Assembly (NCBI GenBank): GCA_964486765.1
Contig: CAZAOA010000008.1
Location: 1-40,600 of the forward strand
DNA from: CAZAOA01 sp964486765
GTDB taxonomy: Bacteria > Patescibacteriota > UBA1384 > XYA2-FULL-43-10
Direction: 5' to 3'
DNA: 40,600 nt
Positions 13,314 to 21,842 of this stretch are shown piece by piece. Both the position numbers and the translations under genes were made by a program. Under the pieces are notes generated by a model, which saw only the letters and a program-made list of their open reading frames with translations, was not told where the DNA came from and did no database searches. Positions within the stretch are counted from its first letter, which is position 1. The number at the start of each line of letters is the position of its first letter.

Positions 13314-14264
13314 TTACCACTCAATATTTTGCCAGCCCCAGTCGAGAAGTTTTCGGGACTCATCTGCTGACGCAGGAGCTGTGTCGGCATAGGTGTATAG
13401 AATAACACCAATCAATGTATGACCGTCTCGGCGTGATGCAGAGACTAAACAGTGGCCTGCTTCTGGCATGTAGCCGGTTTTAACACCTATTGCTCCAACG
13501 TAATCATATTCACCCACTAGTCTATTCGAGTTTTTTAGTACGTGTTGAGTTTTATTGTCATTGCTTCTTACGGTTGCCTCTTTAAGACAAACTATACTTG
13601 CAAACTTTTTATTGTTTAGAGCATAGCGGGTTAGTGTAAACAGATCATAGGCCGTTGAGAGCCCAGTGATATCGAGTCCTGCTGGGTCGGCGTATGTGGT
13701 ATCTTTCATACCAAGTGATTTTGCTTTTTCATTCATCGCATCAACAAACCTTGTAATCCCCACATCGCCTTCAATATTCATGTATTCTGCAAGAGCATAG
13801 GCTGAATCATTTCCAGATTTTAAAAGTAAACAGTAAAGTAAATTCTCTATAGTAATCTTTTCGCCAACTCGTAAAAATGCATCAGCACCAGATTGATATG
13901 CTGCAGCGGGTGAAACTGTCACAACATCAGTAAGCGTATATTTTTCAAGAACTACCATAGCTGTCATTATCTTTGTTGTTGATGCGATTGGAACTTTTAA
14001 TGTGTGGTCTTCTTTGGCTAATACAACTCCTGAATCAGCATCACCGAGTATGTATCTATAGGCAAAGATATTTGGGCTCTTTGCACCTTTTTTTACTTCA
14101 GGAGGTTTGATTAGAATAGGAAGTTCAAGTGAACTGTATTCTGCGCTTACAATATTTGACTCCCCTATTTCATTTTTTACCAATGCTTTGTCAAAAAAAG
14201 AAGAGATCGGCAGGTGAAGTGCCGAAGTAATTATCGATAAGATTAGAAATGATTTTAGAATCAT
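13314..14264 (-). CDS. dacA: D-alanyl-D-alanine carboxypeptidase (PBP5/S11 family)
   Basis: Trims the terminal D-Ala from peptidoglycan stem peptides outside the membrane. All three active-site motifs are present: STTK (S95-K98, nucleophile and base), SGN (150-152) and KTG (262-264). An N-terminal hydrophobic segment (about 3-20) looks like a signal peptide or anchor. The family's C-terminal beta domain and amphipathic anchor are absent; the protein ends soon after the catalytic domain at 316 residues. A heptamer array fills the short gap before its start. It shows that this organism makes a peptidoglycan wall. Confidence 0.93.
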   Translation of the reverse strand: MILKSFLILSIITSALHLPISSFFDKALVKNEIGESNIVSAEYSSLELPILIKPPEVKKGAKSPNIFAYRYILGDADSGVVLAKEDHTLKVPIASTTKIMTAMVVLEKYTLTDVVTVSPAAAYQSGADAFLRVGEKITIENLLYCLLLKSGNDSAYALAEYMNIEGDVGITRFVDAMNEKAKSLGMKDTTYADPAGLDITGLSTAYDLFTLTRYALNNKKFASIVCLKEATVRSNDNKTQHVLKNSNRLVGEYDYVGAIGVKTGYMPEAGHCLVSASRRDGHTLIGVILYTYADTAPASADESRKLLDWGWQNIEW

Positions 14265-14270
14265 TGTTTA

Positions 14271-14291
14271 TAGAATTTAGAATTTAGTATC
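14271..14291 (+). repeat. Heptamer array upstream of the D,D-carboxypeptidase gene
   Basis: TAGAATT, TAGAATT, TAGTATC in direct succession, between the carboxypeptidase start (14264) and the stop of the pseudouridine synthase (14306). Confidence 0.65.
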
Positions 14292-14305
14292 AGATAAGAG
14301 GAGAT

Positions 14306-15016
14306 CTAAAGAATATCGGATTTGGAGATTTCTTTATACTCACCGGGATTTAGCTTTAGGTTATGAAGCTTTAGATTACCGATTCGTATGCGAGTAAGTT
14401 TTTTAACCTCAAGTCCTATTTTATCACACATCTTTCTTATCTGTCGATTATAACCGGTGTGTAAAGTAACGTTGAACTCAAGCTTATCACCACGCATTTT
14501 TACATTATAAACTCTATCAGCCTTCATCATTTTATCATCTATCTTCAGACCTTTTTCGAAATTTGTTACTATGTTTTGAACTTTGAACTTAGAGCTTAGA
14601 ACTCGTGCCTGCACGCTGTATTCCTTTTCATGTTCGAATTTGGGGTGGGTCAGTTTATTTGCAGTATCTCCATCATTTGTAAGTATCAAAAGACCTTCGG
14701 AATCTTTATCAAGTCGTCCAATCGGGTAAACCCTAGGATCTTTTGGCAAAATATCGACTACAGACTTTCTTTTCAATTCATCATCAGCGGTAGAGATAAC
14801 TCCCTTAGGTTTATAAAGGGCTATATACACACTATCAGAAATGTTTTCAATCTCATTGCCTTTGAAATGGACAATGTCGTTTAAGCCCACTTGATCTCCA
14901 AGTTTAGCTTTTTTGTTGTTCAATGTTACATCGCCAGCTAAAATATGCTCATCAGCCTTTCGGCGTGAGCATACTCCAGAAGTCGATAAAAATTTATTTA
15001 TTCGAACTTGGTTCAT
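14306..15016 (-). CDS. Pseudouridine synthase, RsuA/RluB/E/F family
   Basis: Converts specific uridines in rRNA to pseudouridine. Residues 4-50 are an S4 RNA-binding domain (INKFLSTSGVCSRRKADEHI). The catalytic domain has YKPKGVIST and the signature GRLDKDSEGLLILTNDG with the catalytic Asp, then TGYNRQIRKM. The length of 236 fits the RsuA/RluB group. The exact target site cannot be told. Residues around 138-147 (VLSSKFKVQN) are encoded by a heptamer array (14574-14601). The start overlaps the 3' end of aspS by 23 nt. Confidence 0.9.
   Translation of the reverse strand: MNQVRINKFLSTSGVCSRRKADEHILAGDVTLNNKKAKLGDQVGLNDIVHFKGNEIENISDSVYIALYKPKGVISTADDELKRKSVVDILPKDPRVYPIGRLDKDSEGLLILTNDGDTANKLTHPKFEHEKEYSVQARVLSSKFKVQNIVTNFEKGLKIDDKMMKADRVYNVKMRGDKLEFNVTLHTGYNRQIRKMCDKIGLEVKKLTRIRIGNLKLHNLKLNPGEYKEISKSDIL
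14574..14601 (+). repeat. Heptamer array inside the pseudouridine synthase gene
   Basis: TTTTGAA, CTTTGAA, CTTAGAG, CTTAGAA: four 7-mers within the coding region, read on the other strand as part of VLSSKFKVQN, a likely surface loop. Confidence 0.65.
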
Positions 15017-16418
15017 CTATAATTTCTAAACTAACATCGTTAAGTTGCTCATTGCTAACTTCCGATGGTGAATTTAGCATTGGGTCTCTTCCATCGCCGG
15101 TTAATGGGAATGGAGTTACTTCTCTAAGGTTTTTTTCATTTTGTAGAATCATTACAATTCTTTCTATGCCAGATGCAATCCCTCCATGAGGGGGAACACC
15201 GTATTCAAATGCCTTGAGAAGATGATCAAACTTTTTCTTATCTTCTTTTGTGAATCCGATTAGGTCAAATATCTTGTCTTGAATTTTAGGATCGTGAATC
15301 CTAATACTGCCTCCACCTGCTTCATAACCATTTAAGACCATATCGTGTTGGCAAGAAAGTGCTTTTTCTGGATCACTATCTAAAAGCTTGATGTATTCAT
15401 CTTTAGGTGCGGTGAACATGTGATGAGATGGGGCCAAATTCTTTCCAGCTCCATGAAAATGATTTTCTTTTGTTTGTTTTGCAAACAATGGAAAATCAAC
15501 AATCCATGCAAATGCTAGCTCGTTTGGATCATTTTTATCTTTTCGAAGGTCTGGTTTATCGGTCTTGTATTTTTCAATAGCTTCTTTGTGAGTAAGTCTG
15601 AGCCAAGGTGTAGAAGTTATATGTTTTTCAGGATATAGCTCTTTTACAAGTTTTGTAAATAGCTCTTCAGTGATGTTAAGAATATCATCTTGATTAACAA
15701 AGCTCATCTCCATATCAAGCTGGTAGAATTCTCCTGGGCTTCTATCTGCTCTAGCGTCTTCATCTCTAAAACATGGTGCAACCTGAAAGTACTTTTCCAT
15801 TCCTGCGACCATAAGTAGCTGTTTATACTGTTGAGGGCTTTGTGGAAGTGCGAAGAACTTTCCCGGATGAAGTCTCGATGGTACCAAGTAGTCTCTTGCT
15901 CCTTCGGGTGTAGATTTAGATAGCAAAGGAGTTTGTATTTCAGTAAAATCAAGATCGCTTAAATATTGTCTCATAAACTGAATGATTCTGTATCTGGCTC
16001 GAATATTTTCTGACATTCTTTCACTTCGTAAATCAAGATAACGATGTTTCAATCTTAGTTCTTCATCAACCTTTATAGTATCTTTATCGATTTCAAAGGG
16101 AGGAGTTATAGCCTCATTAAGAATCTCTATATTATTTGCTTCCATCTCAACTGTGCCCGATGAAAGTTCCTTGTTAACCATATTGTCTGGCCTGTTTTTA
16201 ATTTGTCCAGTAATTGAAACAACCCACTCAGGTCTAAGTGGTGTGATCTTGTCATACGCACTAGATCCCGGTACTATAACCACTTGAAGAAGTCCTGTCA
16301 TATCTCGAATGTCTAAAAAGACAATCTTGCCATGGTCACGTCGAGTATGAACCCAGCCTTTGATTGTTGCCTCTTTGCCTGATAGATTCGATGTCTCATT
16401 AATCATTGTTCTTTTCAT
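14994..16418 (-). CDS. aspS: Aspartyl-tRNA synthetase lacking the GAD domain
   Basis: Class II synthetase that charges tRNA-Asp (or Asp and Asn). The N-terminal OB-fold has GWVHTRRDHGKIVFLDIRD. The catalytic domain has motif 2 FRDEDARADRSPGEFYQLDMEMSF and motif 3 GIASGIERIVMIL. The bacterial GAD insertion of about 120 residues is missing: KPDLRKDKNDPNELAF runs straight into WIVDFPLF. This gives 474 residues instead of about 590. The C-terminal FPLTGDGRDPMLNSPSEV segment is bacterial in type. An AAGGAGA site precedes the ATG. Confidence 0.93.
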   Translation of the reverse strand: MKRTMINETSNLSGKEATIKGWVHTRRDHGKIVFLDIRDMTGLLQVVIVPGSSAYDKITPLRPEWVVSITGQIKNRPDNMVNKELSSGTVEMEANNIEILNEAITPPFEIDKDTIKVDEELRLKHRYLDLRSERMSENIRARYRIIQFMRQYLSDLDFTEIQTPLLSKSTPEGARDYLVPSRLHPGKFFALPQSPQQYKQLLMVAGMEKYFQVAPCFRDEDARADRSPGEFYQLDMEMSFVNQDDILNITEELFTKLVKELYPEKHITSTPWLRLTHKEAIEKYKTDKPDLRKDKNDPNELAFAWIVDFPLFAKQTKENHFHGAGKNLAPSHHMFTAPKDEYIKLLDSDPEKALSCQHDMVLNGYEAGGGSIRIHDPKIQDKIFDLIGFTKEDKKKFDHLLKAFEYGVPPHGGIASGIERIVMILQNEKNLREVTPFPLTGDGRDPMLNSPSEVSNEQLNDVSLEIIDEPSSNK

Positions 16419-16475
16419 ATAATCTCCTTCTGATTTGTAATTAGTTATTCGTGCTAATTCGATATTTGACTTGCA

Positions 16476-18740
16476 TTAGAATGTGCGTAGCTTTGCTTTG
16501 TATTTATCTTCAATTAGTTTTATTGCATCTTTAACAATTTGATCAGCATCTTTATCGATCATAGTTTTTTCAAGATCCTGAAGGTAAAGATGAAAGGCGA
16601 TGTTCTTTTTTCCTTTACCAATCTTATCGGATGCGAACTCATCAAATAACTCTATCCTATTTATTTGATCTGAAACGGAATACAGATCATCGATAATATC
16701 GTTTGACTTGTGTGATTTATTCATTACAAATGCCAGATCACGAGTTACTGAAGGATACCGTGACACCTCCCTATAATGCTTTATAGTCTTATGGGTCTTG
16801 TACATAAATTCATTTGATTTTACTAGTGATGCTTTTTCAAGTTTATTGACCTCAATCTCAGCGACAAAACCGTTTTGTTTCTTTATCTTGTATTTTCTAA
16901 GATCATCACGGTTTAATTCTCGAATTTCAACAGTTAATGATTTAATCTTTAAATTTTCTTTCAGATCATTTATAGCAACTTCTATCATATTTCTTGCACC
17001 TTTTCCAGATGCACCGATTGCAAGGTTAGTATATTCGCTTGTTTTTGAAAATACATTACCAATTTCAAAGAGTAGTATCGGATCGAAGGAAGAGTTTATA
17101 CTCATATTCCCCATAAGTTTTGGTTCAATACTAGAGCGCATATACTTATTTTCTATCTGGATCGGATTTTCAAGTTCTATGAGCTTCTTTTTGTCAACGT
17201 TTTGGCTATCTGTATCATCTTCTGATAAAAATGAATAGTTTGATGTCTCAACAAAACCGGAATTTACTAACGAATCCTTAATCATCTCTCTAAAGGAATA
17301 AGCATGGTTTGTTTTTGGTTTTTTATTGTATCTAAGTTTTATAGGTTTAATGTTCTCATACCCTGCTATCCTGGCCACCTCTTCGGCTAAATCTTGCCAG
17401 ATTGTAATGTCGTGCCTATGACTTGGCACTTGAGCCGTATTTGAGGTAATCTTGAAGCCCAAGAGATTTAAGATTCTGTTTATCTCTTCATTTGAAGTCA
17501 TAAGTCCCGTAAGCTTTCTTATGTCATCATACTTAAATAAAACTTGTGTCGGCTCTTTAATTTCTCCACTCTCAATAATTCCTGAAAGGATTGAACCACC
17601 TGCAATTTCTTTTATTAAATTAGCAGCTTTGTTTAAGGCGTATTCAATACCGTTCGAATCGATCCCTCGCTCAAACCTGTAGCTTGCCTCAGTTGTAAGA
17701 CTTAGGTTTTTAGAAGTCTTTCTGATTGATCTTCTATCGAATTCTGCGGCTTCCAAAACTACAGATCTAGTATCTTCTTTAACTTCACTATCTTTTCCTC
17801 CAATTACCCCTGCAATAGCGATCGGTTTGTCTTTATTTGCGATAACGATCATATCATTGTTTAAATTTCGAACCTCTCCATCTAAAGATATAAAATCTTC
17901 ATTGTTTTTGGCTTTTCGAATTATGATCGTACCGTTTATAGATTTGGCATCGAAAGCGTGAAGAGGTTGGCCCAGATCAAGCAAGATGTAGTTTGTAGCA
18001 TCGACTATGTTGTTAATCGGCTTTGCTCCGCAAGCGATAAGCCTTTCTTTTAGCCAATCAGGTGATTCTTTAACAGTCACATCTTCAATAACACGAACAA
18101 AGTAGCGTAGGCAAAGTTTTGTTTCCTTATTTATAACCTCGATTTTGTCAGAGACGGGTATTGACTTCATCTGTACTTTTATCGGCTTTTTATTTATCTT
18201 CATCTGTTGCATCGCACCTATCTCGCGAGCGATTCCAAGATGTGATAAGGTATCACCTCTGTTCGGGGTAATGTCCAGATCAAATACAGAGTCGGATTTT
18301 AAATATTCGTATATTGGCGTACCAAGCTTATAATCGTTCGGGAGTATCTTAATCCCAGTATGATCTTGTCCTAAACCAAGCTCAAGTTCAGAACACATCA
18401 TACCCTCTGATTCAGATCCGCGAATACTCGTTTTTTTAATCTCAATATCTGCAACCTTGGCCCCAACTTTAGCAAATGGAACGACTTGTCCAACTTCGAT
18501 GTTTGAAGCTCCACAAACTGCTTTGTAATCACTCTCTCCATCTGTAACTTTAACTAATTTAAGTTTATCTGCATTTGGGTGTTTTTGAATATTCAATATT
18601 TTTCCAACGACAATGTTGATATCGATCAAGCATTTATAGTCTTCAACTTCAATACCTAAATTTGCCAGCTTCATAGAAAGGGCTTTGTTGTCATGCTTTA
18701 TCTCTATATAATCTTGTAACCAACTTCGTAATATTTTCAT
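16476..18740 (-). CDS. pheT: Phenylalanyl-tRNA synthetase beta subunit
   Basis: Large subunit of the alpha2-beta2 enzyme, with tRNA binding and editing roles. It starts MKILRSWLQDYIEI, then a tRNA-binding OB domain (VGKILNIQKHPNADKLKLVKV), B3/B4 editing region with DATNYILLDLGQPLHAFDA, the B5 region, and a C-terminal ferredoxin-like anticodon-binding domain ending in KLRTF. About 754 residues, near normal. I chose the ATG at 18740 because GAAGGG lies 4 nt before it; a GTG four codons upstream is possible. It is downstream of pheS, with a palindromic repeat in the spacer. Confidence 0.94.
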   Translation of the reverse strand: MKILRSWLQDYIEIKHDNKALSMKLANLGIEVEDYKCLIDINIVVGKILNIQKHPNADKLKLVKVTDGESDYKAVCGASNIEVGQVVPFAKVGAKVADIEIKKTSIRGSESEGMMCSELELGLGQDHTGIKILPNDYKLGTPIYEYLKSDSVFDLDITPNRGDTLSHLGIAREIGAMQQMKINKKPIKVQMKSIPVSDKIEVINKETKLCLRYFVRVIEDVTVKESPDWLKERLIACGAKPINNIVDATNYILLDLGQPLHAFDAKSINGTIIIRKAKNNEDFISLDGEVRNLNNDMIVIANKDKPIAIAGVIGGKDSEVKEDTRSVVLEAAEFDRRSIRKTSKNLSLTTEASYRFERGIDSNGIEYALNKAANLIKEIAGGSILSGIIESGEIKEPTQVLFKYDDIRKLTGLMTSNEEINRILNLLGFKITSNTAQVPSHRHDITIWQDLAEEVARIAGYENIKPIKLRYNKKPKTNHAYSFREMIKDSLVNSGFVETSNYSFLSEDDTDSQNVDKKKLIELENPIQIENKYMRSSIEPKLMGNMSINSSFDPILLFEIGNVFSKTSEYTNLAIGASGKGARNMIEVAINDLKENLKIKSLTVEIRELNRDDLRKYKIKKQNGFVAEIEVNKLEKASLVKSNEFMYKTHKTIKHYREVSRYPSVTRDLAFVMNKSHKSNDIIDDLYSVSDQINRIELFDEFASDKIGKGKKNIAFHLYLQDLEKTMIDKDADQIVKDAIKLIEDKYKAKLRTF

Positions 18741-18757
18741 ATTACCCTTCACATATT

Positions 18758-18801
18758 TATCCGCCCTTTGGGCGAGACCTTGCCTTATCGGGCGGGCAAA
18801 T
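18758..18801 (+). repeat. Double-hairpin GC-rich repeat (copy 1), pheS-pheT spacer
   Basis: CCGCCCTTTGGGCG forms one hairpin and a GCC...GGGCGGGC part forms the second. The same core occurs, in either orientation, at 23507, 24034 and 38738. It lies 18 bp upstream of the pheT start. Confidence 0.8.
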
Positions 18802-18902
18802 CTAACGAAAGTATAAATAAATTCTATAATGTGCCACGTGAAATCGTGTTGTCAATAATAGTTTTCCTTATCTGTGTCACTTCTGTGATATAGGGTCTGT
18901 GG

Positions 18903-19586
18903 CTAGAATTGCTTTAAGAATCTAAGATCTCCAGAACGGAAGGATCGAATGTCAGATATGCCGTATTTGACCATAATTTGTCTCTCAATGCCCATGCCGA
19001 ATGCAAAACCTGAGTATTTGTTTGGGTCTATCCCCATGTTTTTAAGAACTTTCGGGTGCGTCATTCCGGCACCGAGTAGTTCAAACCACTTCCCATTGAA
19101 TTTTACATCCACCTCTAATCCTGGTTCAACAAATGGAAAATAGCTAGGTCTAAACCTTACTGGAATCTTTGGTCCAAACATTTTCTTGAAATATTCAATA
19201 AGAGCATATTTAAGATGTCCTAGATTTACATCTTTATCGACATATAGACCTTCAAGTTGGGTAAAAGTATTCTCATGTCCTTTGTCTGTTGATTCGTTTC
19301 TGTAAATTTTCCCGGGTACCACTATAGCAAAAGGAGGCTTATTATGTTTACCGTATCTTACTTGGCAATTTGAAGTTTGAGTTCTTAAAACTTTTCCATC
19401 TTTGGTCCAAAAAGTATCTTGCATGTCTCTTGATGGATGATCTGCAGGTATATTTAGTGCATCGAAATTGTTCCACTCAGAATCTATCTCAGGCCCTTCA
19501 TAAATCTCAAAACCCAAAGACGATAAAGCAGCAATAGCTTCTCGTAAATATGAAGTGATCGGATGTAGGTTTCCTTTAGTTTCCAT
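18903..19586 (-). CDS. pheS: Phenylalanyl-tRNA synthetase alpha subunit, N-terminally short
   Basis: Catalytic subunit. The class II core is complete: it starts at the normal HPIT segment (NLHPITSYLREAI), then EGPEIDSEWNNFDALNIPADHPSRDMQDTFW, LRTQTSNCQVRYG, the motif 2 region YRNESTDKGHENTFTQLEGLYV and motif 3 GFAFGMGIERQIM. It is only 227 residues against about 330-350, because the N-terminal coiled-coil that contacts tRNA is missing. The bases upstream are a repeat element (19590-19683), with no reading frame that continues the protein. Natural reduction, or loss caused by the repeat, are both possible. No clear ribosome-binding site. Confidence 0.88.
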   Translation of the reverse strand: METKGNLHPITSYLREAIAALSSLGFEIYEGPEIDSEWNNFDALNIPADHPSRDMQDTFWTKDGKVLRTQTSNCQVRYGKHNKPPFAIVVPGKIYRNESTDKGHENTFTQLEGLYVDKDVNLGHLKYALIEYFKKMFGPKIPVRFRPSYFPFVEPGLEVDVKFNGKWFELLGAGMTHPKVLKNMGIDPNKYSGFAFGMGIERQIMVKYGISDIRSFRSGDLRFLKQF

Positions 19587-19589
19587 ATT

Positions 19590-19683
19590 ATGTATAGAAT
19601 TTTTAACTCTGATTTGTCTACTCTGATAGGCTCTGATTTTCTGAAAGATCTGTGAATATCTGCGTAGAACGATCTGTGTTGGA
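19590..19683 (+). repeat. ATCTGYG-type intergenic repeat (copy 1), upstream of pheS
   Basis: Starts with AACTCTGAT phrases, then TGATTTTCTGAAAGATCTG and GATCTGTGTTGGAATTA. It shares these blocks in the same order with the elements at 21246 and 35432. Confidence 0.75.
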
Positions 19684-19687
19684 ATTA

Positions 19688-20062
19688 CTACTTTCTTTTA
19701 GTTTGAAAAAATAATTCAAGTAGCACGATGGCTATAACGGTTGGAATTCCTATCAATAAGTCTAGTAGCCGCATGCCTTTTAAAAGCAGTAAAGCAGTAA
19801 CAGCGCCGCCAACGAACAAGCCTTGTCTTACAGATGACCAAAAATGTTTTTTGGAGTATTCAGTTTTATCTTTTCTCGACTTAATATAGATGATGATGAT
19901 AGCAACTAAGCCTGCAACTGTGATCCAACAAGAAAGATAGAAATAGCTAAGTTCAGCATTGCTCGCAAGATAAGGATTGTAATTAAATACATTCAAAACT
20001 AATGCGGCCAGTGCCACTATTGTCACCGACAATAAAAAGAATAAATTCCTTAGCATCATCAT
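19688..20062 (-). CDS. Small integral membrane protein, unknown function
   Basis: 124 residues with four hydrophobic segments (about 5-25, 41-60, 83-98 and 101-119) separated by a basic loop KSRKDKTEYSKKH. No family recognised. It lies between rbfA and the repeat before pheS. The start has three tandem ATG codons; no strong ribosome-binding site, but a TAAAAT box lies a few bases upstream, so leaderless translation is possible. Confidence 0.6.
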   Translation of the reverse strand: MMMLRNLFFLLSVTIVALAALVLNVFNYNPYLASNAELSYFYLSCWITVAGLVAIIIIYIKSRKDKTEYSKKHFWSSVRQGLFVGGAVTALLLLKGMRLLDLLIGIPTVIAIVLLELFFQTKRK

Positions 20063-20098
20063 AGCTATTTTATCACAAAATACTGGTTGAATAAATAT

Positions 20099-20413
20099 CT
20101 ATTTAAGCAACTCCTCTATATTCTCTCTGCTATTGTCTTCTAAATCTATAATAAATTCTAGTCTTGGAGTTTTCAGAAGTTTAATTTTTTTAGCAAGGTC
20201 CATGCGAATTTGTTTTGAAGACGAATTTAACTTTTCTATTAGGCCACTATTATCGCCAAGAACGCTTATAAAAACTTTTGAATTACTAAGATCTTTTGAA
20301 GTATCTACCTTTACAACTGAGATTATAAAATCTCCCGCATAGTCCATAAGGATTTGCGAGAGATCATTTTGAATCTGTCTATTTATCCTGTCAATTCTTT
20401 CAAAGTCGTTCAT
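20099..20413 (-). CDS. rbfA: Ribosome-binding factor A
   Basis: Small KH-like protein needed for late maturation of the 30S subunit. The sequence follows the family: RIDRINRQIQNDLSQIL at the N-terminus, VVKVDTSKDLSNSKVFISVLG in the middle, and QIRMDLAKKIKLLKTPRLEFIIDL near the end. 104 residues, on the short side of normal. It lies 28 bp downstream of rpsI and probably belongs to the same transcript. Confidence 0.9.
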   Translation of the reverse strand: MNDFERIDRINRQIQNDLSQILMDYAGDFIISVVKVDTSKDLSNSKVFISVLGDNSGLIEKLNSSSKQIRMDLAKKIKLLKTPRLEFIIDLEDNSRENIEELLK

Positions 20414-20441
20414 AGTTCTAACTTTAGGTTAAGACAAACTG

Positions 20442-20831
20442 TTATCGCTTTGACCATTGTGCAGCTTTTCTCGCTTTCTTAAGTCCAGGCTTCTTCCTTT
20501 CTTTTTCTCTAGGATCTCGGCTAAGATAGCCGGCCTTTTTCAAGGGACCCCTAAGTTCACCATCAAATGTTTCAAGTGCTCTTGCAACTCCGTGTCGTAT
20601 AGCTTCAATCTGACTATTCCATCCGCCACCTAGTACTTTTGCTGATATATAAAATGATCTTTTGTGACCAGTTATCTCAAAAGGTTTAACAATCTCGTCA
20701 TTTAGATCAACTTTACTGCCGTTAATAAGGTTATCGCCTTTACCTTTATAGATTCTAACACGGGCTACTGCAGTTTTTCTTCTGCCGGTACCATAAAAGT
20801 ATTTCTCTTTTTTAGTCTTTTCTTCTGCCAT
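20442..20831 (-). CDS. rpsI: Ribosomal protein uS9
   Basis: Small-subunit head protein whose C-terminal tail reaches the P-site tRNA. Recognised by YGTGRRKTAVARVRIYKGKG near the N-terminus, ARALETFDGELRGPLKKAGYLSRDPREKERKKPGLKKARKAAQWSKR at the end, including the conserved SKR terminus. 129 residues. Its ATG overlaps the rplM stop by one base (TAATG), the standard rplM-rpsI pairing. Confidence 0.97.
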   Translation of the reverse strand: MAEEKTKKEKYFYGTGRRKTAVARVRIYKGKGDNLINGSKVDLNDEIVKPFEITGHKRSFYISAKVLGGGWNSQIEAIRHGVARALETFDGELRGPLKKAGYLSRDPREKERKKPGLKKARKAAQWSKR

Positions 20832-21244
20832 TATTCAACCTTATGAGTTTTAATGTTTTGATGAGGATGTGTTTCATCTGCATATACCTTAAATCTCTTC
20901 ATTCGTTCATCTCTAAGCTTGTTTTTAGGAAGCATCCCTTTAACTGCTCTCTTTATCACTTCATTTGGAGTTTTTACTAGTAACTCGCTGACAGACTTTG
21001 TTTTCAAATTTCCAATGTAGCCTGTGTGTTTGAAATACTGTTTTTGTTCAAGCTTGTTTCCTGTAAGTTTAATCTTTGCTGAATTGATTGCAACCACATA
21101 GTCACCAAAATCCAGGTTGGTAGAATAGGTGGGTTTGTGTTTGCCAATTAATATCGTGGATATTTTTGTCGCTGCTCTACCCAAAACCTGACCGTTTAGG
21201 TCAATCAGATGCCATTCTCTATTTTCATTTACGGGCTTATTCAT
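20831..21244 (-). CDS. rplM: Ribosomal protein uL13
   Basis: Early-assembly large-subunit protein. Typical phrases are REWHLIDLNGQVLGRAATKIS, GDYVVAINSAKIKLTGNKLEQK, and AVKGMLPKNKLRDERMKRFKVY with HPHQ near the end. 137 residues, close to normal. Coupled to rpsI downstream. Upstream of it lies a 150-bp spacer filled by a repeat with a second element nested inside. Confidence 0.97.
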   Translation of the reverse strand: MNKPVNENREWHLIDLNGQVLGRAATKISTILIGKHKPTYSTNLDFGDYVVAINSAKIKLTGNKLEQKQYFKHTGYIGNLKTKSVSELLVKTPNEVIKRAVKGMLPKNKLRDERMKRFKVYADETHPHQNIKTHKVE

Positions 21245-21245
21245 A

Positions 21246-21396
21246 ATGTATATATTGTTTTTCTAACTCTGATCTTTTTTCTCTGATCTTCTCTGATTTT
21301 CTGAAAGATCTGCGTTAATCCGTGTGGATGATCCCTGCCTGCTCCTCGAGTCTGAGCCTCGGAGTCGATGACCGGCAGGCAGGTGTGTTGGAATTT
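21246..21396 (+). repeat. ATCTGYG-type intergenic repeat (copy 2) with a nested insertion, rplM-rplQ spacer
   Basis: Same order of blocks as copies at 19590 and 35432 (AACTCTGATC, TGATTTTCTGAAAGATCTG, GTTAATCCGTGTGGATGATC, TGTGTTGGAATTT). It is interrupted exactly between GATC and TGTGTT by a 50-bp GC-rich palindrome at 21334-21383. Confidence 0.8.
21334..21383. repeat. 50-bp GC-rich palindromic element nested in the rplM-rplQ repeat
   Basis: Terminal inverted arms CCTGCCTG (21334-21341) and CAGGCAGG (21376-21383), with an inner CTCC/GGAG pair (21342-21345 and 21361-21364). It is absent from the same point in the two sister copies of the outer repeat. Confidence 0.7.
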
Positions 21397-21400
21397 CATA

Positions 21401-21841
21401 TTATTTTTTTATTTTCGGTTCACGGATCTTGGTATCGACTTTATCTTTAGTATCTTTCTTTGCATCTACAATATCTTTCGAGTCGTTTTTAACAAAAACT
21501 TTTTTATCCATGAGCTCAATTATTACTTTTGGAGCTCTATCACCTAATCGATTGTTTAGTTTTATGATTCTTGTAAATCCGGATGTTCTTTTTGCATATC
21601 GTGGAACAATCTCATTTATGACTTTCTTAACGGCATTTTTATCAAAAAGTATTCTACTGACGTACCTTGTTGCATTCAAATCGGCTGGTTTCGCTTTTGT
21701 AATGACTCTATCTACAATAGATCGAAGCTCTTTTGCTTTTGCTTCAGTGGTTTCTATCGACTCGTACAGAAAAAGTGATGTCGCAAGGTTACGCATCAGG
21801 CTTACTCTATGTGCTTTTTTTCTTCCAAGTGTTCGAATCAT
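21401..21841 (-). CDS. rplQ: Ribosomal protein bL17
   Basis: Large-subunit protein near the exit tunnel. N-terminal RTLGRKKAHRVSLMRNLATSLFLYESIETTEAKAKELRS is diagnostic, and the core ends at KVIIELMDKKV (about residue 115). An extra tail of about 30 Lys/Asp-rich residues follows, so the protein is 146 long. The start is directly next to the rpoA stop, the usual rpoA-rplQ order. Confidence 0.96.
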   Translation of the reverse strand: MIRTLGRKKAHRVSLMRNLATSLFLYESIETTEAKAKELRSIVDRVITKAKPADLNATRYVSRILFDKNAVKKVINEIVPRYAKRTSGFTRIIKLNNRLGDRAPKVIIELMDKKVFVKNDSKDIVDAKKDTKDKVDTKIREPKIKK

Positions 21842-21842
21842 T

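Noticed and set aside
18738..18752. Longer pheT start (GTG, four codons earlier)
   Set aside because: The Shine-Dalgarno-like GAAGGG is placed for the second start (MKILRSWL), which also matches the family N-terminus.
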